Source of the DNA: Casuarius casuarius
Taxonomy: Eukaryota; Chordata; Aves; Casuariiformes; Casuariidae
Direction: 5' to 3'
Assembly (NCBI GenBank): GCA_003342895.1
Contig: PTFA01000086.1
Location: forward strand, 456,939-520,938
Length of the DNA stretch: 64,000 nt
The notes beneath the pieces are model-generated. The model saw only the letters and a program-made list of their open reading frames with translations, was not told where the DNA came from and did not search any database. How positions within the stretch are numbered: the stretch's first letter is position 1; each line of letters begins with the position of its first letter. Below are positions 1 to 13,851 of the stretch, one piece after another. A program made the translations under genes and the position numbers.

Positions 1-264
1 GGCATTGAGACCCCCTTCCCTTGCAGGCACTGGGGACCCTTTCCCCCCAGGTACTGGGGATCCTCCTTCCCCTCCAGGCACTGGGGGACCCCCTTCCCCT
101 GTGGGTGCTGGGGATCCTTCCCTCGCAGGTATTGGGACCTGCTGCCCCTGCAGGCACTGGGGCTCCTTCCCCCCCCCAGGTACTAGGGACCTGCTCTCCC
201 TGCAGGCACGGGGGACCCCCATTCCCCTGCAGGCATGGGGGACCCCTGGTCCACAGCTAACCAC
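1..264. repeat. GC-rich minisatellite, ~25-27-bp units, about 10 copies, cut by the window edge
   Basis: Units begin GGYAYTGGGGA and end CCCYTGCAG (e.g. GGCACTGGGGACCCTTTCCC). About ten diverged copies are visible, starting at base 1, so the array probably continues to the left. Unit length is not a multiple of three and the apparent reading frames are not coding. Confidence 0.85.
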
Positions 265-800
265 ACTTGGCCCCTGCAGACCCCAGCGGAGCCAGGCCCG
301 GCCCCCAGCTTGGCCCGGACTACAAGTCCCGACGGCTCCCGAGCAGCGTCTGCAAACCCGGCGGGCACAGGGAGGGGGGTGAGGGGACTCCTCCTGCCAG
401 AGCCCGCCAAAGGAAACCGCCTCAGAAGAGGGTTTTTCTTCACCCCCCTTCCCTCTTTTCAATTGCATAATAATCTCAACTGCAAGTATTCGGACACAAT
501 GACAAAGTCATCGAGCGGTTTGCCAGCCTTTGTGGCACGTTGGACCGCAAAGGTGCACTAGGAAGCCAAGGCAGGATCGTCTGTAACCAAGTCAACGAGG
601 AGGAATAGCCAGGGGTTTAAACACTGAATAAAGGGAGGTCCAAAAGTACCTTTGCTCAGCAGGTTCCTGCATCTCATCTGCATCCGTGGGGAGGGTGTTT
701 GTGCAGCCTGCCTCTGCGGGACTTACCCGTGCTGTTAAATCACAAATGTGTTCCCTTTCCCACGTGTGGTCCGCACGGGGATTCCTCTCCCTTTCCCCCC
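265..800. promoter_or_regulatory. CpG-enriched zone, possibly the upstream edge of a neighbouring promoter
   Basis: CpG dinucleotides are much denser than in the following 13 kb (e.g. around 330-420, 500-600 and 755-785), and there is a CACGTG E-box at about 761. By synteny with mammals, the RBM38 5' end should lie near here on the minus strand, but no RRM-coding exon is visible. Function is inferred only. Confidence 0.3.
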
Positions 801-3800
801 TCTTGCATTTTGCTCCCTCTAACAGCGGGCAGTTCATTTAAGGGAGGCTGTGAAGTGCCACTGCCTTTGACCTGACCTGCAGTTTTCAGCCCTGACCTGG
901 AAAAGCTGTGACTCAAATCTAGGAATATGGCTACTGTATTCCAGCGCATGTATTTCTCTGTTCATAACTGCAGGAAAACAAAAGCTGAAAAGCTACTTAG
1001 TGCCTCAAAGTTCCCCCCGGGAAGAACAGTGTTGCCGGTTGAACTAGCGCTTATCAGGACTTCTAAATTACTGGGAAATGTGTAGCTATTTGTCTGTTTT
1101 CTAGTAGCAAATAGAAGAGTCAAAGGCCATAAAACTACAAAACATCACACATTAGTGGAAATTTGTGAGCAACAGTGGCTTAATGACCAGCACATTTTAG
1201 TATAAAAACTTGTTAAAAATTTCTTGATATCTGATCCCCAAAGATGTGATAATGCAACACTAATTTCTCCTCCCCAACATCTGTAGAGCCCTGAGTGGGG
1301 AGTGATTGAAATCACTTTTCATTCACGTTCTCCATAACCCAGAGATTCATAAGCCAGAACCTCAAGAACTACCCCTTGCCTTAAGTTTATCTTGCCATTA
1401 CAGGGTTATCATTTGGCAGAGAGATAGAGAAAAAAAAGATTTTATTTTTGCCACATGATAAATGCAGTGGTAACATTTCAGCAATATAGGCCAGCAAAGT
1501 TTCTAAATCTCGATCTATTTTGGCTTCTAAACAACAGATTCAGACTCTGCAGACATTTTTATTTTATGGAGCCAACAGAGAAAAGCCAGTTGATTCAAGG
1601 GAAAGGAATGCATTAATGTCTGTGCTGCATGGCTATCCATTAATACTTTGCTTGCACTGCTTCTATAGCTCTAAGCACCCTATACTTCATAAAAAGAAAA
1701 AAGCCAAGGAAAATGATTAAGCTTTTCATTCCCAAAGTACCACGCTTTAAGACTAGGGCATGTTTGCACTGATTACTATGGAAGAAAGATGGAGCTAGAC
1801 TTCATATTGCTGGGGCAGCAGTATGCCAACATCACTGCAAAATTAACACCCTCTGACAAAGGAGAAGTCACGTGTGCTCTCTAGAGCCTTTGTATTTTAT
1901 GTAGTGATGTGTCTGTGTGCAACCACTAGCTATCCCTGGCCCCTCACAGCAGCAAGCCTAGAAAACACCTTTGGGTCAGAGTACGGCCACCAGGCCAGGG
2001 CCTCTTTACCATTGAGTCATAATCCTTCCGTCTGCCTTACTTCCAACACAAACCATATGCATCAGCTGCTTCCTGCGATGCCCGAGCTAATTACAATCCA
2101 GTTGGCTTTCAGTTACTATCCTTTCACAGAGCTTCACTCTGCTCCAAATGATGGCAAAGATTCAGATCATCCAAACAGACTCATGCTCCTCTGCAAGAAA
2201 GGAGAGTTTACACAGTTCTCAAAAGCTACGAGAAGTATCTCAGTTCTCAATGTTTGCATAGGTCAGGGGAAGAAAAACATAACATATTTTTCCTCTTCAA
2301 ACATCAGCCCCATCTCTCTCGAAGGAGGAATCCCAGTTCTACCTCTTTCCCATAGGCAAGCATGGAAGCTCTTTTACAGATAGACCAGAACAACAAAAAA
2401 ATCGGGTTAAACCTCAACTTAGTGAACACTTCAAATCCCACAGCACCACTGCCATGGCTGGGTGGAGTGTGTGCTAGTTTTGCCACACCCTGGAAAGCAA
2501 GATGGGAAACGAAATCTCCTGTCCTGTGGTACAGCTATTATAAGCACAGGCTCTAATGACCAGTTACCACAAACACAGAGGGAAAAGAAGAGAAAGTGGC
2601 TAAGGGTAACTTTATGCAAGTTAAGAATGAGCAAAAAAGGTAAAAAAAAAAAAAAAAAAAAATATTGGGCTGAGCAGCCAACACTTCCAAACACCAACAG
2701 ATTAAATCCAACCATCCCATCAAAAGTGCAGGAGCTTAGCAGAGCTAATTTGCTGACACCTTCCTGTGCTTTTACTACGATGAGAAGATTACCCGAGAAG
2801 AGTGTTTCAAGTTTCTCTAGTCAGAGACCTCTGGTAGAGACAGACGTGGTTCTGACTAAGAAGCTGCCTTGGGAAATGCTGGACAATTCTTAGCACAACG
2901 CTAAGAGAAAAGAAGAGGGGTGGAAGACAGGAATACAGATCTGATACATGCTATTGTGCAACTATATTTACTTCTTTGTACTTATGAAGAAATGAAACTA
3001 CGCTGGTCAATCAATGAGGAGGTGAACTGATCAGAAAACAGGGAAAATGATGAGATGTAGAAAGTTGAGGCTGGGGGAAATGTCATCCTTAGTGGGTGAA
3101 CAGCTGTCCATATTCTTAGCTATGTGATTTGTATTGCAAATCCAGAGCATCCTATTCCAATACAGATTAGGAAGATAATTTGAGGGTAATTCAACATAGT
3201 AAAGAGAACTCCCTGGCTTTTTACTTACATGTTAATGTATTCCTTAAGACTTATGTAAAACTGATACACAAAGGCTCCTTTTGGTGGACTTCAGCTGCAT
3301 TGTCCAGGAGCTGAGATCCAGCAGTTGCAGATTACCAAACCAAGTGTCCTGAATTCTGTTGAAAATCTTAGAGAAGGCACTACAGGACCAACCCAACCAG
3401 GTACAAAGCCACACAGAAATGGTCCCTGTCTAAAGAGAAGAAAACAAATTATGGCAGTTCTATCTTTGGGAGAACAAGAATAGGACAGAGAGAAGGGTAA
3501 AGACTAGGAAACTCACTACAGGGGAAAATCTAGCCTTGTTCCTCACACTCTGTAAAGCCATAAAGTCTTTGCTGTTCTTGTCCCACACTTGACAGGGGAA
3601 AGTAGAATGAATGTGGGTGAAGCTCTGTGGTGCTGTCCTTTGTATGCTTTTCTGAGCATGTCCCCTTCTTCCTTTGGTGTCTTTGAGAGAACTGTGTTGC
3701 AACATCACAGGTCTGATTTGAAAGCCATTGAAGAACTTCCCTGATTTCTTATGAAATTGATGGGCTTTATTTTTAAAACAGATCGCGGCTACTGTGCAGC

Positions 3801-6800
3801 TCTGACCTCTTTCGATTTCTGCTGCTGTTTAGCCGAGACTTCATTGCTGTAGGGCACTGCCCTTGGGTTTTGTCATGGATATCCACTCACTGGTTATTGC
3901 AGCAACAGTGGAAGAAACGTCCCTCGTGGATGCTTTGCAGTTAAGTAAGTTAGCTGAAGAGCAAGGGACTTACTGTGGGAACTGTTTGGTTTGTTAGTTT
4001 TACTAATGCTCAGTCTGGATGCTGGCCACCAGCTAGGCTGCAAACAGCAGCGTAGCTGGGAGATCTTGAGGGAAGCTGCATTCAGTGGCATTTGGTTTAG
4101 GTTAGAGCAGGAAATTCTGCATCCGGGCCCTTTGTCTCAGATTTTCTGCTTTGATGCCCTGAACACACCATGACCATTGCTTAACTCAGAGCTGCTGCTG
4201 TAACAAGAATTAAAAAATAAAAATCCTTCTTTCTTCAGCCACTTTTAGCAAAATACTTGAGTAGAGGATGTTCCTAATCAGGACTGCTCTTTGAATAGGC
4301 TTTTGCTTTAGTAGGAATCTTCCAATAGGATTATTTCCTCTTCCGAGATATTTCAGAACTGGTGATGCTGAGTAAGCTCTATTTCCTTTTTTGGCTACAC
4401 GAGTTACATCGACATCTTATGCTTGCTAGAAAACATTCATTGTCAGAAGCACACAATCTTTAAGCTTATGTCAACCTATGGGCTCTCTATTCATGGCATC
4501 CTGTTAGGCAGGGCCCCACTGATGTCAACCACAGCCAACCACCATTTTCTGTGTGGTGAGGGGATATAAGAGCACTGGTCGTGGATCCAAATCCCATTCG
4601 TTTGGATCAGATTTGTACTGACACAAAACAAAGATGATCCTGATCCTGTCTGAAAAGCTTTCTGCCTCGGTGGCTATTCATGCTTTATGAGAGGCTGGTT
4701 GTCAACATGAGGTAGATAATACTGCCAACAACAGCCTCTTCCTCCTGTAAATAAATACAGGTTCTCTATTGCATACTGACAAAGATGAGTAAGAAGCTGG
4801 TCTGAGATTCTCTTTACTCTGCTTGGAGATCATTTAGAGCTGATATTATCAGGTGATCTACAGAAGAACCATTGCAGGCCATGAAAGCACAATAACCCAT
4901 TCTCACCTCAGGATAGTGTCTGCCTGCCAACACTGAAGCCTTGGATAAAATCAAGACTCAAAATGAATGACAAAAGACATTATTCATGCAAAAACTTCAA
5001 ATGCCGAGTCTCACAGCAGAGTGTGAGGAAGATGATTATCTTACTTTCATGCTTCTTGTTAGCTTGGTTTCCCTATGGATGCAAGGTCTTTATGATCATA
5101 ATTGCTTGTTTTTATGTGTCCTAATAACTTTTGAATTGGGTTATATGTTTTGACCAAATTTGACTTCAGGTTGCAGTTTCAAAGGTATTTAAATTCCTAT
5201 AAGTTTCATAAAAATAAGCCGCTGGAGAGAGAAACAGGAAGCCTGACTCTAAGAACAGCTATAGTGTGAGTACTTACATTGCAAAACAACAGAAAATCCA
5301 AAAGGATAAACACCCGTAATAATGACACAGCCATAGAGAAAGTTTCAGTTGATTTTGAAGTCTCAGGTCACCTCCTCCTTAATCAGCCACAGGACACAAG
5401 TCCAGAGGGAACCAGACTGTTAACTCTAGCAATCACAGAATGACCTGTTTTAATGATATAAGTAACTTGCAGTAAAAGAACGTAACAGGATGCCACATGG
5501 ATATTGAAAAGGTAACTTGGGGACTGAAAGGTGCAAGTGCCTACAAATGGGATGTCTGACTCTCTTGCTCTGCTGGCTCACAAACACATTTTAGAGATGG
5601 AACAGTGACGGGAAATGTCATTAAAAGATTAGTTCTAGTCTCCAAACCATTCATCTTGCACAGGGACATCAAATGGAAGGACAAGAAGTTGTGCGTCTGT
5701 GCCAAGATGAAGGATAAATGGAATCATAGTAATGGATAACAAGATTCCCTGAATATAAAATATATGGAAAGGGGAGAAATCACAGATCTCACAGCTACTC
5801 GGGGGAACTTGACATAGGAAGGCAAAACTGCAATGCAAGCCTTGGATGTAAGGCTGGACTGAAATAGAGGCATTGGAGAAATAATGGCCCTAAACTAAGA
5901 GGCTGTGCCATTACATCCCTCCCACACTCCCAACTACCAGTAAGGAGAACCACTGTAATCAGGGACCTTGTGCTTTGTTCTTTATTCATGGCATGTGTCC
6001 AGAGCGTGCCATGTCTTTCCCCCTTTTCTGGTCCTGCGCTTCCCAGAACCACCAGACAATTCTAGGAATCAAAATCCACTGGATGATAAACCACTTACAA
6101 CTGCTACTGCTGGGTGCTGCCACTGTCAGTGCCCCCTTCAGACCCATTTACCAGAAGAGATGAACTGTGGCAATAAGACTCCCCACAGGTTACACCGATA
6201 CCACCACCAGCACCACTGCCTACAAGTTTCTCACAGTCTGGACTCAGCTGCAAGACAGTAGCTTGGTGCTTTCCCTTCCAAATTCTCTTGCCCTGAGCAT
6301 GCATGCAACAGATTCCCTGTGCACTGAGACCATAGTTGGGACCATGACAGGTGTGGCCATAAAGCATCTGCTTTGATAATGTATTATTGTCCAAAATGGT
6401 GCAAGATGGCAAGAAAGGGAAAGTGGCCCATTCAGTAGCATATTCTTTACTGGGAAGTGTCCAGTTGAGAAAAGTCAAATTTGGCTTGTTGAGCTAGTGG
6501 CAAGCCTTGCTGAAACTATGGTCCAGGCTGGTGTTCAGGACTCATCTGGTGGACTGTTGACAGAGGAAAATCATTGCTGACACAAGTTCTGGACCCAGAA
6601 CTTGTAGAAGATGCCTCTTTAGCTTATTTAGGTTTTTGACATTCACCAAGTGAATCTCTTAGAGCTATCTCCTTATCATGCCTTCTCTTTTCAAATGCAA
6701 GTCAGAAAAGTTTCATTGCAGACTGGTGGCTCTACATGGAATATGAGCACCAGTGAACTGTGCAGACACTAAAACAATGTACTGAAATTCCATACAGGGT

Positions 6801-9800
6801 TCCACTATGTCCATGGAGCTTGGAGAGGACTTTAGAAAAGAAAAACCATTACCTGGACTGGAATTTGGGCAAAATGACCCCAGTTTCTATAGAAATTGCC
6901 ATGGTTTTAAAAGGCCTGGAGTGTGCCCTTTTCAAAAAACTTGCTCATCACACAGCCACTGAAGGGCAGAACTGTCACAGACTGCAGAGGGTCAATGCTC
7001 ACTTGGCAGATGCCACACAGTTCCTAATACTACAACACCAGCATCTATTCGGCTGAAGCATTGCAGTTACTGCTGATGGGGAAAAGCCATCAATAGCTCA
7101 ACAGGTAATTTGCACCAACACAATGCCCAGCATTGCAAGGGGGACAGTGACATCAGAACTGAAATATATGCAGGCCATTTCCTGCTAAATCACATTAACC
7201 ACTTAATGCATCATGTTTTAAATTAGTGAATAAGCACATAGAGAAGGGCATAAAATGATAAGGACAGTATATATTACATACAGGGAGACAAAGAGAGAGA
7301 AAAAGATTGATAGGTCAGTTAATCCATATTTTTAAAGTAAATTCCAGCTCATGAATGAAGTGTATGTGTACTGACGTTGGTACTGAATCAGGAACTTCAT
7401 TCCCCTTCCTGGAGTACGGTGTCCCTTTTTGCCAGCCTGAGGTACTGAGACCAGTCCTACCTCAAACAAAATTATCATCGGCCTATAAGGAGAAAACCCA
7501 GCTCTACTGTTTCCTTACCAGAAGGGGCAGCTTAGACAGCACTGTCCAGGAAGATAAGGAGGCCTAACAAGCACAATATAGAAGTGAGTAGGTTCTCAGA
7601 TGATTCCAGGATAGGAAAGTAACCGTTGCAGAACTTTTCCCTGGGCCAAGCCATGTTCAAAATAGTTCAATATAGTTTGATATAGCACCTTCTCTTTAAT
7701 TTCCTCACTACTGCTGGCAGGACCACCAGAGAAAGATGCTCAGGTGATAAACTGGATGACATAAGCCATTGTGGTGAAAGACACAGGTCAGCATTAGGGA
7801 ATGACTCAGACTGCATCATACAGCCCCGTGGTTCAACAAAAGCTTGACAGGGGAAAAGTTCAATGAAAAAAGCTTTGCTAAGCTGTTCCTTTCAACAGAC
7901 ATCTCCCATTTTTCTGTGTTTTTGTGAGGAGCTGTTGCAATCCAGTGAATGTATCTCTGAAATGCTACATATTAATGTTTGAAGTCTGACAACTTTCAAC
8001 AAGAGTTGTTCTTTACAAATATATAAGTACTGTTCCATAAATTAAACATTAATTCATAAACAACCAATTACAGTCTGTAACTCCGCTACTCTAGACCACA
8101 AATGAACATTAAATAGGAGAAGGAGACTTCCAAAAGAGTCAGAAGCCTGGAAAAAGCAGTTACCTGTAAATAAGTGATATCTGTCCTTTTGAGTCCACAC
8201 ACATCCCACTCTTAGTTGCAGCAGAAGCATGGTAGACAGCTGTCCTTCCAAAGAAAAAAAAGATTGTATTATAATTCTGGTTTTAGTCATATGAGAATAA
8301 ACAGCCCTTTCTATAGCAGGTGCACCTCTTAGGTAGATTCCAATTTGGGCTACTGTATTCTGTCTGCACTTCACCGAGTACAAAAATTATGGCCTATTCT
8401 AAACAAAATGCATTTCCCTTTGCTGCAGTTTAGTTGTTTAGTATGGTAGGCTAGCAGAGAGGAATGGCTTGAACCAGCTGACAGTGGCTCAGAAAAGACC
8501 ATTTGAGCTCATACTTCTTCAGGAAGAGGACATTAACAGTGATTAAATACCTTGGGAGTTTTCTTCAAACCTTGGGAAGGTTTGAAGAAAACCTGTTTCT
8601 TGAGTTTTGCTTACACAGTGTTCCCAGTAACTGAACATTATCACTTTCCTCATCTGGTCCAGCTAACCAAAGCTTTACTAATGATTTGCATTTAAAAACG
8701 TTAAAGATTGAAACATTCTGCATCAAACTGCAATGCCTTTAATAATACCACATAAAATTAAAAGTAGGAAAGAGAGAGAGACTTAACCTACCCAAATATT
8801 TAACAGAAATTTTCAATATTTTTCTATTATTATGACAAACTCATAATTGGATCTTAACATATACATTCCTCACGTTATGAAGCAGTTACTGCCTACAAAG
8901 ATATACTGGACAGTAAAGGGTAAACTTTCCCTATGCGGAGTTAGAACATTACGTTAATCTTTTATCTGGGACTGCTCTTCAGTGGCACTTGATACAGGAG
9001 CTATACGAAACACTTCCTTGAATACATAAAGCCAGAGATTGGGTTACACCTGACTCAAGATCTATGCTGCTAGTAAGACAAAAGCTCCTATATTACCTAG
9101 CACATGCCTGCTAAATTATTAAAATGTCTCTTCAAGCTGAATATATTCACTGGATAATTAGTCAACAGAAGAAAACCTCTTTCTTTACAAAGCTAATGTT
9201 GACAGGTATTGTATCTTTTATGTACTGTAACAAAAAGTATTTGCAGAACTGATGGAGCACAAACATTTGGAATTACTCTATCAACGTGGAAGTGTTCCAG
9301 GGGCACATGGCCCCCTTAGTGATATTGCCTAAATCTCATATTGCTTTACAACAAGCCCTAAACACTAGTAACTTCTTTTACCTTATGTAGCCCTATTCCT
9401 ATTTCAGAAGTGAGTAAATTGTACAAATACATGGAGTTGTGCTTTGCATTTGAGGAACGAGTCCGATCAAGCTGAAACAGGTATCTGGAAGCCTGATTCC
9501 GATCCTACGCTGTGCTAGCTTCTGCTGTCTCGTCAAGCAGGACGTACCTGTGGCAGTGCAGACAGACTGCTGTCACTTTAATCCACAACGCTTATAGCTG
9601 CGATATGCTACCGTGTGCCACTCCAGTGGCGCATTCGCATGAGTTTGTTTCCTGAAGGGTCTTCAACCTGTTGTAGGTTCTACATAGCCTAATCCACCTG
9701 CACATGGAAGATAACATGCAATGAAGGCAGAAGCATCTGTCTGCTGAACCCAGTACAACTGGCCAGCTGATGGCATTTATTCTGACGTGGAAAGGGAAGA

Positions 9801-12800
9801 ACGGTAGCAGTTTCCACACTTAAAATGGCTGCGAAGTTTCCTGCCAGTTTTAAACCTACGGTCTCCTTTTATGTTGGAAGTATGAAAACTAGGGAAAAGA
9901 CAACCAAAGCAAAGCAGTTTAAGTTAATAAGATTTGGCTTTGAAAGCTAAACTAATAAGAATGCTACTAGCCGATAATTCAGCTCATACATTAACTCACT
10001 CAACTCCAGACGTGACTAATTATGAGCTCCTTAAACTTCTGGTCCCCAAACATGTCATACTGCCATGCACACAACACCTTTAATAGTACATAGGTTCCCA
10101 AAACTAAGGTGGTCACACAGATATCTCTCAGAGCAGCTAAAAGAGCATCTCCTAGCTCTAAAAAGGTTCTGGTTTATATGCAGGTAGCTATCATGTACAT
10201 TCCTGCAAAACTTGGATTAAAAAAAAAAAAAAATCCCTCTTGCATGTATCTTCTTGAATACTGTATTTTATGACAGCTTAATACAACAAATAATCCTGAA
10301 GTTTTTTGTGTGATTTTAAAACCGTTTAAACTAATAAAAAGGCAACAACTGATTAAGAGTTGCTATATCATTTATCGTAGCATAAGTGCAGTACACAGGC
10401 ATTGCACTGCCTACTTTACAGAGAACTTTAATGGAGCCAAGTTTGTGTGCAGCAGCCATGCTGCAGGGAAAGCTTACAAAGAAGCCATCAATGCTGCCAC
10501 CTCCTGGCATCAAGAGAGATTTACAGCAGCAGGTTTACATGACACATTTACAGCATCGTTGCAACGGCCAGAACAGAAAATTCTAATAAGAACTCGTTTT
10601 TATTCCAATTTATTCCATGCATATTTTGTGTTGCAGCACTAGTGGTGAGGCGACAGCTCTCACCTGGTCTGTAAGTTGAACAAGCTACGGTAAATATTAT
10701 ACAGTGAAGCTCCTTAAAAAGCATTGATTCCTTTTGAAATAAGTATGCATGTGAAAAGATCTATAGTTCATACCTTTTGCAGAAGTACACCTTGAATAAA
10801 AGTGGCATTTATCCTCTTATTAACAGCTGAATCACTTGGTTCCCACAGCTATAGCTGTATCAAAAAACTCCTGCACCAACAAATGTATCAACAGGGAGCA
10901 TTAACAATGTATATTGTTATAGGAATAACCTGAAAGTACATTTTTTAAGAAAAAAAACCCAAAAAAACAAGTTATTTGTTTTCTTCACCTCACTGTGTGT
11001 TGTCAGTCATGAATTCAGAATATACAGTAGAAGGCTTGAATTCAGGAAAACAGCTGCTGAGTTCAAGCATGCACTTGCATCCCAGCATCCAGTGAAACTC
11101 ACACACTAACCCAAAAGGAATCCCTCAATTAGATGAGGAAGTGAGAGACTAGTAATGTGAAAAAACATTTTAATTAATCAGAGATTTCAAGCTAGTTCTG
11201 GGAGTATTGCAATATCATACAGTACTTGTTAATTTACTACATAAAGCACAATGCAAAACATGTCATTTCTAGCCAAGATTATTATTGCAGTAATGATCAC
11301 CTTTATCAAATAGTGCTGGATCTCTAAGGTGAAACTTCCCTTAATGCTTAGCCTACACTCCAAGGTGGTGGCTGTGGAAAAACCTTATCCTTTTCCCTTC
11401 CTCTCTACAGATGACAATAGTGAAACATGGTTATAAAGCATAGAAAATTGGTGTTTAAAAATCAGGGAGCTGAAAGTTTTGGAGGAAGATGAAAGGTCAA
11501 TTAGCATTACCTCAAACTGTATGTCACACGTAGCTAGCGACTCTAGGGATGTAAAAACATAGCACCTTAGCAGTTCTTTTTGCGCTCAGCCCTGGTCCAT
11601 CTCTATGAATAACAGCAACAGCAGAAGAGCAAACATGAGAAATAAACGGCTTCTATTATTTCAAAGGCCAGATAGACCTTTTGAGACTGGTTTGACATGA
11701 CTCCTTATAATGCACAGCTGCCCAAACACCTCATCTACAACTAGCACTTAATCACAACTAAATTGAACCAGGCAGTGGTTTCACTGAAATTTCCCACAAC
11801 AACCTAACCCCACCCCTACCCCAAACCCATATTTCACATGAGAATGACTCAAACTGACCTATTTTCCTAGACTAGGAAACTACTCACCAATTCAGCTATT
11901 GCATTTCAGCTGACAGATGGTAAGTTAAGACACACTGCCTTGATTGCTTGCAATTGTGTAAACATGTCTTGTTTTCATTGGTGAAAGGCTTTGGCATACA
12001 AACTTTGTCAATTTATTGACACTTTATTAACTGACACTTTATTAAACTCACATGTGAGACTAGCAACAAGAAGGTTATGATAGCTCATATGAAAATTTTT
12101 ACAAAATGTCACTACTTTATTGGTTGTCTTTAACTGAGTTGCTCTTTATTATTTTTCTGCAATAAAAATATGAGCATGAACAGCAAGCTTTCAAAAAAAT
12201 AATGAAAATAACTTGCTTCTTTGTAAATCCAGCATTCCTGCAGCTGGCTTTGTGTGCACATTAGAATCTAACGTTCTACTTCATCCAGGTTTTTTGGACA
12301 GGTAAGTGCCACAGCATAGCAAATTATTACATTTCCAGAAGATGTGTAACACTGAACTGTGTATGAGTAAGCTCTCACTACATGTTTGATGCTTGAAGGG
12401 ATACAGCTGTGTATACTTTAGATGAGAACCTCACAATAATTCTAGGGAAGAGTAAATTGCCAATGCATTCTCATAACTTGGGTAATGGAAAACAAATCAG
12501 TTCAAAGTTTGACTCTGTCCTCCCAGTTGAACATATCTAACGTGCACAGGAATGTAATGGAAAATATGCCCTTCTAAAATTAGTCTGAACAATTAATGCA
12601 ATGACTAAATAATTCTGAACCCTTGTTGACAGATAAAAAGAAATTGATTCTACAGGCAAGTAAGCACTCAACATATTAATATAAAACTACTGCCAAACAA
12701 AAGGGACTTAACCAGTGCTGGCTCCATAATGAAAATATATTTTGGGCAAACTCTGCACCCACATAAGCAGGTGCAATTCCATTGGATGCAGTGGAAAGGT

Positions 12801-13719
12801 ATCCGCTGAGCCAGACTGAATCTATTTTCTTGTCATTTTATCCACATTGTTAAGTATTTAAACAAAGATATAGTTTTTTTTTTTAAGCAAGAGAGACAAT
12901 ACAGTTCATTCTTCGCTGTTTACACCAGCGGGAGTTCTGCACACAGGAGATTAGAATTTTCTTTTTTTGTCATCAGTGATTACACACACTTAACCTTGAG
13001 CCTGCTAGGTGCTTGCTGGTATTCATTTGACTGGGAAGACTGGAAAAATGCGCGCACAGCCAAAGATTACAGCATAACAAGCACACACAATCTTAAAAAA
13101 TGACATTCAACAAAAACAGAAGAACTGTTTGAGCAAGTGACGAGCTATTGCTGTAGCAGCTGGGAACTCTTTCCTATCTTAAAGAAAATGAATAGTCTGT
13201 GAATGCAAAAACTAAAACCACATAAAATATGTAAGTAGCAGGAAGAAATCTATCTTGAGAAACAAAACCCAGTAAAGACTATCTCTAAACATCAGCAGCA
13301 TATTTCATGAACTTTCCTCAAATATACACCAAGCTGGAACTGAGGAACACTGCAAAAAAGAGTTTGAAGTTAAAGGACAACTAAGCTAGAGATTTTCAAG
13401 AAAGTATGATTCATTCATACTAACAACAAATTGTCAGGTGTTTGGCTGCTGAGATAGCAAGGAACTTGATTCATTCTCATGAAACAAAAGGCTTTTATTC
13501 TTAACACTAGTCCTCTTAATTTTTTGAGGCAAAACCACAGGAATGATTCATAACGAAACAGCAACTGGAAAATGAGTTAGATTTCCAGCTTATGCAGTTG
13601 GGGGAAAAGTATTTTGTTTCTAGAAAACATATCTGAATTGCAGTGAAAGGACATGAAGCTGCTTTTAGAAGTGAAGCACAACACCTTGCCTATGTTATTA
13701 AAATAGAACTACTGAATAT
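801..13719. other. Intergenic, no gene recognised
   Basis: AT-rich single-copy sequence between the left-hand CpG-enriched zone and RAE1. Poly-A runs occur near 2642-2661 and 10219-10231. Open frames up to 169 codons (1874-2383) show no homology, no flanking splice logic and no compositional signal of coding, and are treated as chance. A 35-bp perfect hairpin lies at 8558-8592. Confidence 0.7.
8558..8592. repeat. Perfect inverted repeat, 16-bp arms, 3-nt loop
   Basis: GTTTTCTTCAAACCTT, then GGG, then the exact reverse complement of the first arm. No adjacent genes; could form a hairpin or cruciform. Confidence 0.9.
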
Positions 13720-13740
13720 AAAAAAAGATTTAGTAAAAAT

Positions 13741-13746
13741 TTTATT
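13741..13746 (-). terminator. Candidate RAE1 polyadenylation signal (distal)
   Basis: AATAAA in the context TTTCAAATAAAATTTTTAC on the minus strand, about 1.25 kb after the RAE1 stop. Tandem with the proximal signal; usage is not decidable from sequence. Confidence 0.45.
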
Positions 13747-13845
13747 TGAAATGTAGCATGAATCCATAACAGTAAGTGTTACAACATACAGTTTTACAGA
13801 GAATTTTTACAATATGACAGGTATTTCTATACATGCTGCCCTCCT

Positions 13846-13851
13846 TTTATT
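13846..13851 (-). terminator. Candidate RAE1 polyadenylation signal (proximal)
   Basis: AATAAA on the minus strand, about 1.14 kb after the RAE1 stop and the first canonical hexamer met. Confidence 0.4.

Noticed and set aside
5..382. Gly/Pro-rich plus-strand frame
   Set aside because: Translation of a ~26-bp minisatellite whose unit is not a multiple of three; not coding.
1..600. RBM38 coding exon
   Set aside because: Expected nearby by synteny, but no RRM motif or RBM38 N-terminus can be read on either strand.
1874..2383. 169-codon plus-strand open frame with a hydrophobic start
   Set aside because: No recognised domain or homologue, no splice or poly(A) logic, overlapped by another unrelated frame downstream; consistent with chance in 64 kb of six frames.
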